Notes under the pieces: generated by a model
Databases searched by the model: none
What the model saw: the letters and a program-made list of their open reading frames with translations, nothing else
Told to the model about the DNA's origin: nothing
Made by a program: the position numbers and the translations under genes
From: an uncultured Clostridia bacterium
GTDB taxonomy: Bacteria; Bacillota; Clostridia; Lachnospirales; Lachnospiraceae
Assembly: GCA_946405675.1 (NCBI GenBank)
Contig: CAMJIC010000084.1
Location: 1-9,733 of the forward strand
DNA length: 9,733 nt
Direction of reading: 5' to 3'
Shown: piece by piece, positions 1 through 6,488 of the stretch
How positions within the stretch are numbered: position 1 is the first letter of the stretch
Layout of the letters: each line of letters starts with the position of its first letter

Positions 1-101
1 AGAATATCGAAAAGCGTCTGGAGGCGATGTGTCGGGGAACGCTTACGATCCAAAGTGAAGTGGGAAAGGGTTCCATGGCTGTCATCCGGATTCCAAAGTA
101 G
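1..101 (+). CDS. C-terminus of a sensor histidine kinase (partial)
   Basis: The frame beginning at base 3 reads 32 codons to a TAG at 99-101. The peptide starts NIEKRLEAMC and continues through TLTIQSEVGKGSMAVIRIP. This is the final part of a GHKL/HATPase_c ATP-binding domain: the 'N-x-E-x-R-L' helix follows the G-box glycines, and the 'GKG' turn plus a terminal beta strand ending in 'RIP' close the domain. In kinases of this type the domain phosphorylates a dimerisation-domain histidine, which passes phosphate to a response regulator. The rest of the gene and any partner regulator lie outside the window, so the signal sensed is unknown. The family (LytS/YesM-like or another HATPase subgroup) cannot be fixed from 32 residues. 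No plus-strand U-tract terminator follows directly. Confidence 0.75.
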   Translation, partial: NIEKRLEAMCRGTLTIQSEVGKGSMAVIRIPK

Positions 102-140
102 GACAGTGCCAAAGAGCCCGTGATTACAGGCTTTATGGAC

Positions 141-182
141 AAAAATTAACAACCCTCATCTCGTATCAGGATAAGGGTTGTT
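141..182 (-). terminator. Rho-independent terminator, minus strand
   Basis: Arms at 148-160 and 170-182 pair over 13 bp (AACAACCCTCATC with GATAAGGGTTGTT, one G-U pair when read on the minus strand) around a 9-nt loop. On the minus strand the stem is followed by AATTTTTG, giving a U-tract. Nothing similar follows on the plus strand, so it does not obviously stop the kinase transcript. It probably terminates whatever reads leftward through the rlmD 3' region, and it overlaps the stop of the gene remnant. Confidence 0.7.
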
Positions 183-313
183 GCGTGACCTTCCTGCATT
201 GTCACGCCAGGCAAGGTGACGGTGACAGTGCTCGTTTCTTTTTCGCCGGTTTGAAGGTTGCTGCAGCGCACTTCAATCGTCAGATCAAGTGAGCCTTTGA
301 GCACGATGAGTGA
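146..313 (-). pseudogene. Possible decayed gene, C-terminal fragment (about 55 codons)
   Basis: On the minus strand a frame runs from just after an in-frame TGA (314-316) to a TAA (146-148). The 55 residues alternate polar and hydrophobic positions, as in beta strands (segments LTIEVRCSNL, STVTVTLPGVTM, TTLILIRDEGC), which looks like real protein rather than antisense noise. There is no convincing start codon or ribosome binding site, and the frame is closed upstream. An intact gene is therefore unlikely; a remnant of a longer protein is the better reading. A strong minus-strand terminator hairpin overlaps its stop codon, as expected at the end of a former gene. I do not recognise the family. 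The alternative is chance open frame in an intergenic spacer. Confidence 0.35.
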
Positions 314-518
314 TCAGGGTGGAAAATGACTGCTTCAGATTCGAGGGGAGAAATGATTCACTGCACATTTTCTGCCACAGGGGAATACGCTTTAACATGC
401 TCTGGATCATGATTTCCGCGCTGCGCTGCGCGATGCTAAAAGAAGGGTTCCCGCCGCCAGGGGCACATACCCCCGGGATGGCAAGAACCCCAGTATTACG
501 GACTTTTCCAACCCCTTT
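285..518 (-). other. Open stretch in frame with the rlmD stop (no gene called)
   Basis: Directly after the rlmD TGA (519-521) the same frame stays open for 77 codons to a TGA at 285-287. It reads, for example, VLAIPGVCAPGGGNPSF and EIMIQSMLKRIPLWQK. It has no ribosome binding site of its own. It overlaps the other remnant frame (146-313) by about 29 bp in a different phase, which would fit one ancestral coding region broken by a frameshift. Alternatively it is chance. Within 102-518 I see no intact gene, only this stretch, the fragment at 146-313 and the terminator. Confidence 0.25.
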
Positions 519-1895
519 TCACTCTTTATGTGTTAGTAGACAGACAGTCTCGACGTGTGCCGTCCCGGGAAACAGATCGACCATAGCCATCCTTGTTACT
601 CGATACCCGGCCTGCTGCAGCATGGACAGATCACGCTTCAGGCTGGTTGCCTTACAGGATATATACACGATCCGATCTACGCCGAACTTCAGGATCTTGG
701 GCATTGCTTTTGGATGGATCCCGTCTCTGGGCGGATCCAGCACGATAAGATCCGGCTTCTGAGGCAGCGTATCGATCACCTTCAGGACATCGCCGCAGAT
801 AAAATCGCAGTTTTCCAGCCCATTCTTTTCTGCGTTCCTGCGCGCTGCCTCCACAGCCTCTTCCACAATTTCCACTCCGGTCACATGTTTCGCGACCGGC
901 GCAAGAATCTGTGCGATCGTCCCTGTTCCGCTGTACAGGTCAAAGATGACCTTGTCCTTTGTCTCTCCAATGTAGCGGCGGACCTGGTCATACAGCACTT
1001 CCGCGCCTCTGGAATTCGTCTGGAAAAAGGAAAACGGGGTAATCTGGAACTCCATTCCCAAAAGCTTCTCTTCGATGTAATCCCTTCCATACAGAAGCTG
1101 CGTGCGGTCATTCTGGATCGTATCCGCTACAGAATCGTTATAAGTATGAAGGATTCCTGCCAACGTTCCATTTAGCGGAAGCCGGGTCAATTGTTCCACG
1201 AGCATCCGATCCAGTTCCTGCATGAGAGCACCATGCTGCGTTGTCGTCACCAGATCCACCATGATCTGCCCGGTGGCCCTGGCTTTGCGCACCAGCAGAT
1301 GTCGAAAGCAGCCCTGGTGCGTCATCCTGTGATAATATGGAGCACCGGTCCGGGCCGCCAGGTTCAGGACCTCGCCGCGGATGGCGCGCAGATCAGGGTC
1401 AATGATCCTGCAGTCCTGTGTATCTACAATGTCATAGAAGCTCCCCTTTTTGTGCATCCCAAGCACCATGGGGCCGCCCTTGAAGGAATCCCCAAACGTA
1501 AATTCCATCTTGTTGCGATAACCGGTTTCGTCCGGCGATGGCAGGATTCCATCGAACCACCCTTCCGCCGGTTGGATGAGTGCCGGTTCCATCAGACGCC
1601 GGATCTGTTCTTCCTTCAGAGCAAGCTGGTCCGGATAGGGAATCGTCTGCAGCTGGCATCCGCCGCACTCAGGGAAATGCGGACATCCGATTTCCTTCTC
1701 CGCAGGGCTCTTCTCAATGACCTCCAGCAAAATGGCTTCACACTTCGAAGCATTCGCCTTCTTGATACGGCAGCGGATCCTTTGTCCCGGAAGTACCCCT
1801 TTCACGGATATCTCGCGCCCGTCTGAGCGTAAGATGCCACGTCCCGGATAATCATACCGTTCAATGATTCCTTCCACGAGTTCGCCTCTTTTCAT
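519..1895 (-). CDS. rlmD: 23S rRNA (uracil-5-)-methyltransferase, RlmD/RumA type
   Basis: This 458-residue protein transfers a methyl group from S-adenosylmethionine to C5 of a uridine in 23S rRNA. An N-terminal TRAM-like RNA-binding domain covers about residues 1-60. Cys71, Cys77, Cys80 and Cys162 have the CX5CX2C...C spacing of the RumA [4Fe-4S] ligands. The C-terminal Rossmann methyltransferase domain shows FFQTN (290-294), the SAM-binding loop DLYSGTG (319-325), DPPR (387-390), a catalytic Cys414 in YISCKATSLKRDL, and Glu449 in GTAHVETV as the general base. All catalytic residues are present and the length is normal. The start at 1895 has a purine-rich GGGATAGGAT sequence a few bases upstream. 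A terminator separates it from the upstream small membrane protein gene, so it probably has its own promoter, though I see no strong one. In Firmicutes one such enzyme can modify two sites (RlmCD), so the exact target uridine is inferred. Confidence 0.93.
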   Translation of the reverse strand: MKRGELVEGIIERYDYPGRGILRSDGREISVKGVLPGQRIRCRIKKANASKCEAILLEVIEKSPAEKEIGCPHFPECGGCQLQTIPYPDQLALKEEQIRRLMEPALIQPAEGWFDGILPSPDETGYRNKMEFTFGDSFKGGPMVLGMHKKGSFYDIVDTQDCRIIDPDLRAIRGEVLNLAARTGAPYYHRMTHQGCFRHLLVRKARATGQIMVDLVTTTQHGALMQELDRMLVEQLTRLPLNGTLAGILHTYNDSVADTIQNDRTQLLYGRDYIEEKLLGMEFQITPFSFFQTNSRGAEVLYDQVRRYIGETKDKVIFDLYSGTGTIAQILAPVAKHVTGVEIVEEAVEAARRNAEKNGLENCDFICGDVLKVIDTLPQKPDLIVLDPPRDGIHPKAMPKILKFGVDRIVYISCKATSLKRDLSMLQQAGYRVTRMAMVDLFPGTAHVETVCLLTHKE

Positions 1896-1952
1896 GCTGC
1901 TATCCTATCCCTTCTTTACGAAATATGTGTCATAAGAACGCAATGCCTTATG

Positions 1953-1980
1953 AAAAAGGCTGCCGCGTATGCGGCAGCCT
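1953..1980 (-). terminator. Rho-independent terminator of the small membrane protein gene
   Basis: AGGCTGCCGC (1957-1966) and GCGGCAGCCT (1971-1980) form a perfect 10-bp GC-rich stem with a 4-base loop. On the minus strand it is followed by TTTTTCAT. It lies 27 bp after the stop codon at 2008 and upstream of the rlmD start, so it separates the two transcripts. Confidence 0.9.
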
Positions 1981-2007
1981 GATCTGGCTTGTTCCGTCCG
2001 GGAAATA

Positions 2008-2331
2008 TCACTCTCCGGATTCCTCTTCAGCAGTCTCTTCTTCCTTTGCAGGAGCTTCTTCTTCGGCTGCCTTCTCTTCCTTACTCTCTTCTTCCTTGCT
2101 CTCTTCCTCGGCTTCTTCTTCGTCATCATCGAAGAAATCATCGAAGTCATCATCGAAGTCATCATCAAAATCCTCCAGATAATCCGGAGTCAGATAACGA
2201 TAGACGGCATACGCGATTGCCGCGATCGCTGCGATCGCACCAACCACTGCAAGGCACCAAAGGATGGCATTCTTATGCCGCGCATTATCACGATCTCTGA
2301 GAGCTTCAATCAATTCATCTTTCTTCATCAT
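2008..2331 (-). CDS. Small single-pass membrane protein with a highly acidic tail
   Basis: This is a 107-residue hypothetical protein. Residues 1-20 are charged and helical (MMKKDELIEALRDRD). One hydrophobic segment spans about 21-46 (ILWCLAVVGAIAAIAAIAYAVY). From residue 50 the chain is almost only Asp, Glu, Phe and later Lys, Ala and Ser, with FDDD-type repeats at about 55-70 followed by Glu-rich repeats to the end. No catalytic motif is seen. The start at 2331 is chosen because AAAGGA lies 12 bases upstream; the adjacent second ATG (2328) is equally possible, and an upstream TTG at 2385 would lack this site. A promoter candidate lies at 2387-2415 and a strong terminator follows, so it is probably monocistronic. 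I recall similar acidic-tailed proteins in Lachnospiraceae but cannot name a function. The tail might bind cations or basic partners; that is inference. Confidence 0.8.
   Translation of the reverse strand: MMKKDELIEALRDRDNARHKNAILWCLAVVGAIAAIAAIAYAVYRYLTPDYLEDFDDDFDDDFDDFFDDDEEEAEEESKEEESKEEKAAEEEAPAKEEETAEEESGE
2122..2169. repeat. 12-bp tandem repeat coding for the FDDD-type acidic repeats
   Basis: Four 12-base units with consensus GTCATCATCGAA run at 2122-2133, 2134-2145 (diverged), 2146-2157 and 2158-2169. They are in frame with the small membrane protein and encode its Phe-Asp repeats on the minus strand. Changes in copy number would keep the frame. Confidence 0.8.
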
Positions 2332-2386
2332 GTTGATCCCATATCCTTTCCACAATGACCAAGGGTCTTCTCTGCCTGCTTTCAAG

Positions 2387-2415
2387 AGTATATCACAGGT
2401 TTCTCATTTTATCCA
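2387..2415 (-). promoter_or_regulatory. Candidate extended -10 promoter for the acidic-tail protein gene
   Basis: On the minus strand TATACT (2387-2392) is directly preceded by TGA, an extended -10 element. TGGATA (2410-2415) lies 17 bases further up as a weak -35. The predicted start of transcription leaves a leader of about 50 bases before the start codon at 2331. The spacer 2416-2626 holds only this promoter's upstream flank and a weak hairpin after pcrA (stem 2607-2612/2619-2624). Confidence 0.5.
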
Positions 2416-2606
2416 TATCTTCAGAGGCGTCTTCTTCACTTTCCCTGATGTTTTTTCCACCCGGTTTTTCCGCCATGGCCCGGCACGGTAAGGTAAGGCT
2501 GTCCGCCTCAGATATCGGAAAACCGGCCAGACAAGATGCTCGGGTAAACTGTTTTCAAAAGTCTCCGTCAGGCGACGCTGAACCTGAAAAGCACTGGTGC
2601 GAAGAA

Positions 2607-2624
2607 GCTTCCCCTGCCGGAAGC
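2607..2624 (-). terminator. Weak terminator candidate after pcrA
   Basis: GCTTCC (2607-2612) and GGAAGC (2619-2624) form a 6-bp stem with a 6-base loop just downstream of the pcrA stop. On the minus strand the following bases are TTCTTCGC, so the U-tract is poor. It may be a weak or Rho-assisted stop. Confidence 0.3.
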
Positions 2625-2626
2625 AG

Positions 2627-4897
2627 TCATTCTACCTTCTTCAGCTTTGCAAAACCAGCAAACATCTTTTTCACGCCAAACTTTTCAAAATCAACTGTCA
2701 CTTCCTTGTCCCTGCCGCCGTCCCTGATCTCTTGGACGATGCCTTGCCCGAACTTCACATGCAGCACAGTATCTCCCACGCCATATCCCAGTTCCGTGCC
2801 CAAAGAAGGCGCGGGCTCACGGTTCAGGAGAAACGGCTTTGGAACCGTTTTCTTTTTGCGCGGCGCCTCGTTTTGCTTTAAGGCTGAAGCATGGGCGGCT
2901 CCCTGCCTGCCCTTTGGTGCCTGCGCTCCCCCTGCCTTCGGAAGCTCCTCAAGGAACCTGGATTCCCCGTACCACTGCATCTGCCCCCGGAGCATCCGTA
3001 CAGACGCACCTGTCAGTGTCAGGCGGTCCATTGCCCTTGTGATGCCGACATAGCACAGCCTCCGCTCCTCTTCCATATCCGCAGGATCCTCGGATATCGT
3101 AGACTGGTAGCTTGGAAAGAGCCCTTCATCCATTCCGCTCATATAGACATTCGGGAACTCCAGTCCCTTTGCGGAATGAATTGTCATCAGCACCGCGCGG
3201 TCCTCATCGGCATCAAAGGAGTCGATCTCCGCAACAAGGGATACCTCCTCCAGGAAACCCTGCAGGGAAGGTCCAGAGTCCGGCTGAGCGCCGTCTTGCC
3301 CTGCCTTGAAGGAAGCTTCATAGGAGGCAGCTTTATTCAGAAGCTCACCCAGGTTTTCCAGCCGATCCTTCGCTTCATCCGTTCCCTCCAGCTTCAGCTC
3401 TTCTTCATACCCTGTCCGGTTCATCACAACCTTGATCAGTTCCGTAGGCCCGATGCTGCCTTCGCTCTTTTTCATTTCCTCAATCAGGCGGACAAATTCA
3501 CGGATCTTAAGGCCGCCGCGCCCCATGCCGGGCACCTTGTCCGCCATCCTGGCCACGTCATAGAAGCTCATCCCATGCGCATGGGCATAATCGTCCACGC
3601 GGTTGATGGAGGTCAGCCCGATCCCCCGCTTCGGGACATTGATGATCCGCTTCACTGCAATGTCATCGCTGCTGTTCGAAATGACCCTGAGGTATGCCAG
3701 AATGTCTTTGACTTCCCTCCTGGCATAGAAATTCGTCCCCCCTATAATCGTATAGGGAATATTCTCATACAGAAGCTGCTCTTCAATCGCACGGGACTGG
3801 GCGTTGGTGCGGTACAGCACAGCGCTGTCCCTGTAGGCATAGATTCCCTTCCGCTTCATGCGTGCGATGTCGTCTACGATATATTTCGCTTCCGCCCGTC
3901 CGTCATCGAACCGCTTCACGAGTACAGGCTCGCCCGCTCCGCGGTCCGTCCACAGATGCTTTGCTTTGCGGCCCTTATTGTTGGCGATCACGCAGTTGGC
4001 GGCATCGAGGATGTTCTGGGTGGAACGGTAATTCTGCTCCAGGCGGATCACCTGCGTCTCCGGGAAGATCTGCTCAAAGTTCAGGATATTCCCAATGTCT
4101 GCGCCGCGAAACCGGTAGATCGACTGGTCGTCATCCCCTACCACGCACAGGTTCCTCAGTTTCTGCGCCAACAGAGAAATGAACACAAACTGTGCCTTGT
4201 TGGTATCCTGGTATTCATCTACCATCAGGTATTTCCAGCGGTTCTGGTAATGCTCCAGGACATCCGGATGTTCCCTGAACAGCTTTACCGTCAGACAGAT
4301 CAGGTCATCAAAATCCAGTGCGTTGCACCTGAGAAGACGGCGCTGATATTCGATATAGACATTTGCGGCAAGGAGCTCCCTTTCGTCCGTCAGCGCGAGG
4401 GCATCACGCCTGCACGCTTCAGGATCGATCAGTTCATCCTTAAAATGCGAGATCCGCGCCAGCAATGATTTTTCCCTGTAAATCTTCGTATTGATCTCCA
4501 TCTGCCTGCAGATATCCTTCATCAGCTTCAGGGTATCATCTGTATCATAAATATCAAAATTCCGGCTGTACCCGATCCTGTCGATGTACTGGCGCAGGAT
4601 CCTCACACAGGTGGAGTGAAATGTCGCCACATGGACTGCTTCCGGCCAGCTTCCGACCACGCGCTCTACGCGTTCCTTCATCTCACGCGCTGCCTTGTTG
4701 GTAAATGTGATCGCCATGATGTTCCAGGGGGCGACTCCCTGCTCCTCGATCAGCCATGCGATCCGGTTTGTCAGAACCCTCGTCTTGCCCGAACCCGCGC
4801 CTGCAAGGATCAGGAGGGGGCCGTTCAGATGGGTCGCCGCCCGCAGCTGTTCTGGATTCAGGTTGTACTTTGTTCTGGTTTCCTTCTTTTCTTCCAT
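2627..4897 (-). CDS. pcrA: ATP-dependent DNA helicase PcrA (UvrD family)
   Basis: This 756-residue superfamily 1A helicase unwinds DNA 3' to 5' in repair and plasmid replication and removes RecA from DNA. All family motifs are visible: Walker A AGAGSGKT (32-39), motif Ia TFTNKAAREM (64-73), Walker B VDEYQDTN (226-233), motif III GDDDQSIYRFRGA (254-266), motif IV LEQNYRST (286-293), motif V TIHSAKGLEFPNVY (572-585) and motif VI RRLCYVGITRAMDRL (612-626). After a basic, disordered linker (about 655-700) the C-terminal PcrA module is present, GDTVLHVKFGQGIV onwards, which in related helicases contacts RNA polymerase. The start at 4897 is chosen because AAAAAAGGAT lies about 9 bases upstream and homology begins nearby (LNPEQ at 13-17). 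An in-frame ATG at 4996 would add 33 low-complexity residues and overlap the upstream gene. No ligA follows, unlike in bacilli. The full set of motifs indicates an active enzyme. Confidence 0.96.
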   Translation of the reverse strand: MEEKKETRTKYNLNPEQLRAATHLNGPLLILAGAGSGKTRVLTNRIAWLIEEQGVAPWNIMAITFTNKAAREMKERVERVVGSWPEAVHVATFHSTCVRILRQYIDRIGYSRNFDIYDTDDTLKLMKDICRQMEINTKIYREKSLLARISHFKDELIDPEACRRDALALTDERELLAANVYIEYQRRLLRCNALDFDDLICLTVKLFREHPDVLEHYQNRWKYLMVDEYQDTNKAQFVFISLLAQKLRNLCVVGDDDQSIYRFRGADIGNILNFEQIFPETQVIRLEQNYRSTQNILDAANCVIANNKGRKAKHLWTDRGAGEPVLVKRFDDGRAEAKYIVDDIARMKRKGIYAYRDSAVLYRTNAQSRAIEEQLLYENIPYTIIGGTNFYARREVKDILAYLRVISNSSDDIAVKRIINVPKRGIGLTSINRVDDYAHAHGMSFYDVARMADKVPGMGRGGLKIREFVRLIEEMKKSEGSIGPTELIKVVMNRTGYEEELKLEGTDEAKDRLENLGELLNKAASYEASFKAGQDGAQPDSGPSLQGFLEEVSLVAEIDSFDADEDRAVLMTIHSAKGLEFPNVYMSGMDEGLFPSYQSTISEDPADMEEERRLCYVGITRAMDRLTLTGASVRMLRGQMQWYGESRFLEELPKAGGAQAPKGRQGAAHASALKQNEAPRKKKTVPKPFLLNREPAPSLGTELGYGVGDTVLHVKFGQGIVQEIRDGGRDKEVTVDFEKFGVKKMFAGFAKLKKVE

Positions 4898-4911
4898 CCG
4901 GGTTCCATCCT

Positions 4912-4935
4912 TTTTTGTATGCCTTTTTGTATGCC
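4912..4935. repeat. 12-bp direct repeat in the pcrA leader
   Basis: TTTTTGTATGCC occurs twice in immediate succession (4912-4923 and 4924-4935), 15 bases upstream of the chosen pcrA start. A third partial TTTT follows. It lies in the untranslated leader if the start at 4897 is right. Confidence 0.75.
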
Positions 4936-4939
4936 TTTT

Positions 4940-4971
4940 GGAATTGTTCGCAACCTGTTCTGAACAGTTCC
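4940..4971. promoter_or_regulatory. Inverted repeat upstream of pcrA, possible operator
   Basis: GGAATTGTTC (4940-4949) and GAACAGTTCC (4962-4971) are inverted with 9 of 10 matches, and the 11-bp palindrome TGTTCTGAACA (4956-4966) overlaps the right arm. The element sits between the 77-residue gene and pcrA. The GAAC and GTTC half-sites resemble those of Gram-positive LexA boxes, but no copy has the required 4-base spacing, so regulation by LexA is not supported. Confidence 0.3.
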
Positions 4972-4982
4972 ATATCGGGAAA

Positions 4983-5216
4983 CTATGGTTCATCAAATGA
5001 GGCTACCACGGTAAATCCACTTTCATCTGTCCTCACTTCCTCTACGGTTCCGTCAAATACCTTCAGCCGTTCACGCAGAGTATAATTCGCACTCATCGCC
5101 ACGGCAGGCTCAATGGTATAGTACCATGTCTCCGGCAGCTTTCCTTCTGTAACATGGATACGGTCTCCCGGCTTCACCAGATTTTCCCGTTCCATCTTAA
5201 ACTCCATCTTTCTCAT
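4983..5216 (-). CDS. Conserved-looking 77-residue protein of unknown function
   Basis: This is a small soluble protein with no membrane segment or signal peptide. The central part (PGDRIHVTEGKLPETWYYTIEP) and C-terminal half (LKVFDGTVEEVRTDESGFTVVASFDEP) look like a small beta-rich domain in which strands alternate with turns. I do not recognise the family. The start at 5216 is supported by GGAAAGGC about 9 bases upstream; later Met4 or Met8 starts are possible. It lies 85 bp upstream of pcrA in the same direction, with no terminator between, so the two could be cotranscribed. The gene is divergent from the DUF1836 gene, with a repeat hairpin at 5241-5298 between them. Confidence 0.7.
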   Translation of the reverse strand: MRKMEFKMERENLVKPGDRIHVTEGKLPETWYYTIEPAVAMSANYTLRERLKVFDGTVEEVRTDESGFTVVASFDEP

Positions 5217-5240
5217 GGCTTTGCCTTTCCATCATAAACT

Positions 5241-5298
5241 GTTACAAGTCACACCCACACCCCCGCCAGCGGGCCGGCCTGTGGGTGTGACTTGTAAC
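5241..5298. repeat. Perfect inverted repeat with GTTACAAGTCACAC core
   Basis: The 18-mer GTTACAAGTCACACCCAC (5241-5258) recurs as its exact reverse complement at 5281-5298. Adding the A5259-T5280 pair gives a 19-bp stem around a 20-base C/G-rich loop that includes CCGCCAGCG. The same core occurs near the right end of the window. Neither side has a U-tract, so it is not a standard terminator. It lies between divergent start codons, 25 bases from the 77-residue gene's start. Confidence 0.9.
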
Positions 5299-5337
5299 CT
5301 TAATCTCCATCTTTCCCACGGTTTTCCCGTTCCGCAC

Positions 5338-5366
5338 TTGCGATATCGTTTTTAAAACTATATAAT
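5338..5366 (+). promoter_or_regulatory. Sigma-A-type promoter of the DUF1836 gene
   Basis: TTGCGA (5338-5343) and a perfect TATAAT (5361-5366) are separated by exactly 17 bases. Transcription would start near 5373, just before the GGAGGTGA ribosome binding site. Confidence 0.8.
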
Positions 5367-5388
5367 GTGCACATGGAGGTGATATCCA

Positions 5389-6033
5389 ATGGCTTCTAAG
5401 AAAAAGAACTATGACTCTGATATTTCCGGGGCGGGCGAAGAGAAGAGCAAGGAGCTTCTCTTCTATCTGCTGGACGCGGTTGACAAGGTGGATCTCATTG
5501 AGCCATCTGACATTCCGGACATCAGTCTGTATATGGATCAGGTGACCACTTATATGGACGAGCACCTGAAGCAGTCCCGGCGCAGGGATGAAGATAAGAT
5601 CCTCACAAAGACCATGATCAACAACTATGCGAAAAACCGCCTGCTCCCGCCCCCTGAAAAAAAGAAATACACCAAAGAGCACATCATGCTCCTGATCCTG
5701 ATCTATTATTTCAAGGGAACGCTCTCCCTCCAGGATATCCAGGCTGTCCTGAAGCCGATCGGCGAACAGTATTACCATGCACAGTCCGGCCGGAGCATCG
5801 GTGACCTCTATGCGGAGATCGTCCGGATGAACAAGGACCGCCGGAAGGGCTTCCGCGAAGACGTCAATGATATGGTTGACACTGCCGCGGATTACTTCTC
5901 GGACGCAAAGGACGAGGAACGCGAATTCCTCCGTGTCCTCGCCATGATCAATATGCTCACATACGATGTCTTTGTCCGCAGGATGCTGATCGAGAAGCTG
6001 ATCGACCGCTACTTTAATGACGAACGTTCTTAG
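5389..6033 (+). CDS. DUF1836 domain protein, putative DNA-binding
   Basis: This 214-residue soluble protein matches the pattern I know for the Firmicute DUF1836 family. The core (about residues 40-125) contains an acidic helix (SDIPDISLYMDQVTTYMDEHL), then a MerR-like winged-helix segment: LTKTMINNYAKNRLLPPPEKKKYTKEHI, followed by LLILIYYFKGTLSLQDIQAVL. The block 'linker of prolines then KKYT' is the wing found in this type of fold. The C-terminal half is helical with no catalytic motif. Its role is not established; transcriptional regulation is inferred from the fold. The start has GGAGGTGA 6 bases upstream and the promoter at 5338-5366 drives it. It is the only complete plus-strand gene and converges on the YerC gene. 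Confidence 0.85.
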   Translation: MASKKKNYDSDISGAGEEKSKELLFYLLDAVDKVDLIEPSDIPDISLYMDQVTTYMDEHLKQSRRRDEDKILTKTMINNYAKNRLLPPPEKKKYTKEHIMLLILIYYFKGTLSLQDIQAVLKPIGEQYYHAQSGRSIGDLYAEIVRMNKDRRKGFREDVNDMVDTAADYFSDAKDEEREFLRVLAMINMLTYDVFVRRMLIEKLIDRYFNDERS

Positions 6034-6046
6034 GAGCAGTTATGCC

Positions 6047-6071
6047 GGAGCAGATCCTTTGGATCTGTTCT
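6047..6071 (+). terminator. Hairpin after the DUF1836 gene, weak terminator candidate
   Basis: GGAGCAGATCC (6047-6057) pairs with GGATCTGTTCT (6061-6071) over 11 bp including two G-U pairs, with a TTT loop. No U-tract follows directly, only TTCCTTT about 10 bases later. It lies in the 93-bp gap between convergent genes. A 10-base direct repeat ATTGTTTATG (6106-6115 and 6122-6131) sits nearby, its second copy running into the end of the YerC gene. Confidence 0.35.
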
Positions 6072-6126
6072 CGCGGCAGTTCCTTTATCGCGCAGTCTAT
6101 GCAGCATTGTTTATGTAGCGTATTGT

Positions 6127-6426
6127 TTATGATTCAAGCGTTCCAAAGACCCTTTCCAGCACCATGGAGTATCCGTCGCTTCCATACACCAGCGCCCGGT
6201 TGACGCGGCTGATGGTAGCGGTGGATGCTCCTGTTTCCTGTGCGATCTCCAGGTAGGTCTTCTTCTGTGTCAGCATCCTCGCGACAGCAAATCTCTGAGA
6301 CAGGCTGGCAAGCTCATTCACCGTACAGACATCCTGAAAAAAACGGTAACACTCATCCCTGGACCGAAGCGACAGAATCGCATCACAAAAATCATCCGCC
6401 TCCGGTGTCCTGATCGATTTGCTCAT
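6127..6426 (-). CDS. yerC: TrpR-related regulator of the YerC/YecD family
   Basis: This 99-residue all-helical protein has the TrpR fold. The N-terminal helices (residues 8-50) include DECYRFFQDVCTVNELASLSQRFAVARML, the typical YerC/YecD signature. The helix-turn-helix is TYLEIAQETGASTATISRVNRAL (57-79), with the 'GASTATISR' recognition helix also seen in TrpR. The length is normal for the family. It should act as a small dimeric DNA-binding regulator in the cytoplasm; its ligand and targets are not known from the sequence. The start has AGGGGGA about 11 bases upstream. In Bacillus subtilis yerC lies a few genes from pcrA, so the proximity here is probably ancestral. The upstream gene on this strand is cut off by a terminator at 6489-6519. 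Confidence 0.93.
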   Translation of the reverse strand: MSKSIRTPEADDFCDAILSLRSRDECYRFFQDVCTVNELASLSQRFAVARMLTQKKTYLEIAQETGASTATISRVNRALVYGSDGYSMVLERVFGTLES

Positions 6427-6488
6427 TTTCAGCCGTCCCCCTTACTTTAAAACTGCATTGTTATACTTCATGAAAGTGCTCCGGCAGG

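Noticed and set aside
555..1826. Two plus-strand open frames opposite rlmD
   Set aside because: They are antisense shadows of a complete methyltransferase; no ribosome binding sites or recognisable protein features.
2393..2476. Minus-strand 27-codon peptide (MAEKPGGKNIRESEED...)
   Set aside because: The composition is protein-like, but there is no ribosome binding site, and its stop overlaps the extended -10 element of the next gene.
2891..4468. Long plus-strand open frame (525 codons) opposite pcrA
   Set aside because: It lies wholly antisense to a gene with every helicase motif, and its product is rich in His, Pro, Arg and Leu without domain features.
4940..4971. LexA (SOS) box upstream of pcrA
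   Set aside because: GAAC and GTTC half-sites are present, but none has the 4-base spacing of the Gram-positive LexA site.
5241..5298. Bidirectional terminator
   Set aside because: The stem is strong but neither strand has a U-tract after it, and it lies between divergent rather than convergent genes.
5242..5778. Minus-strand open frame opposite the DUF1836 gene and through the repeat hairpin
   Set aside because: It overlaps a well-supported plus-strand gene with promoter and ribosome binding site, and its end reads through the inverted repeat.
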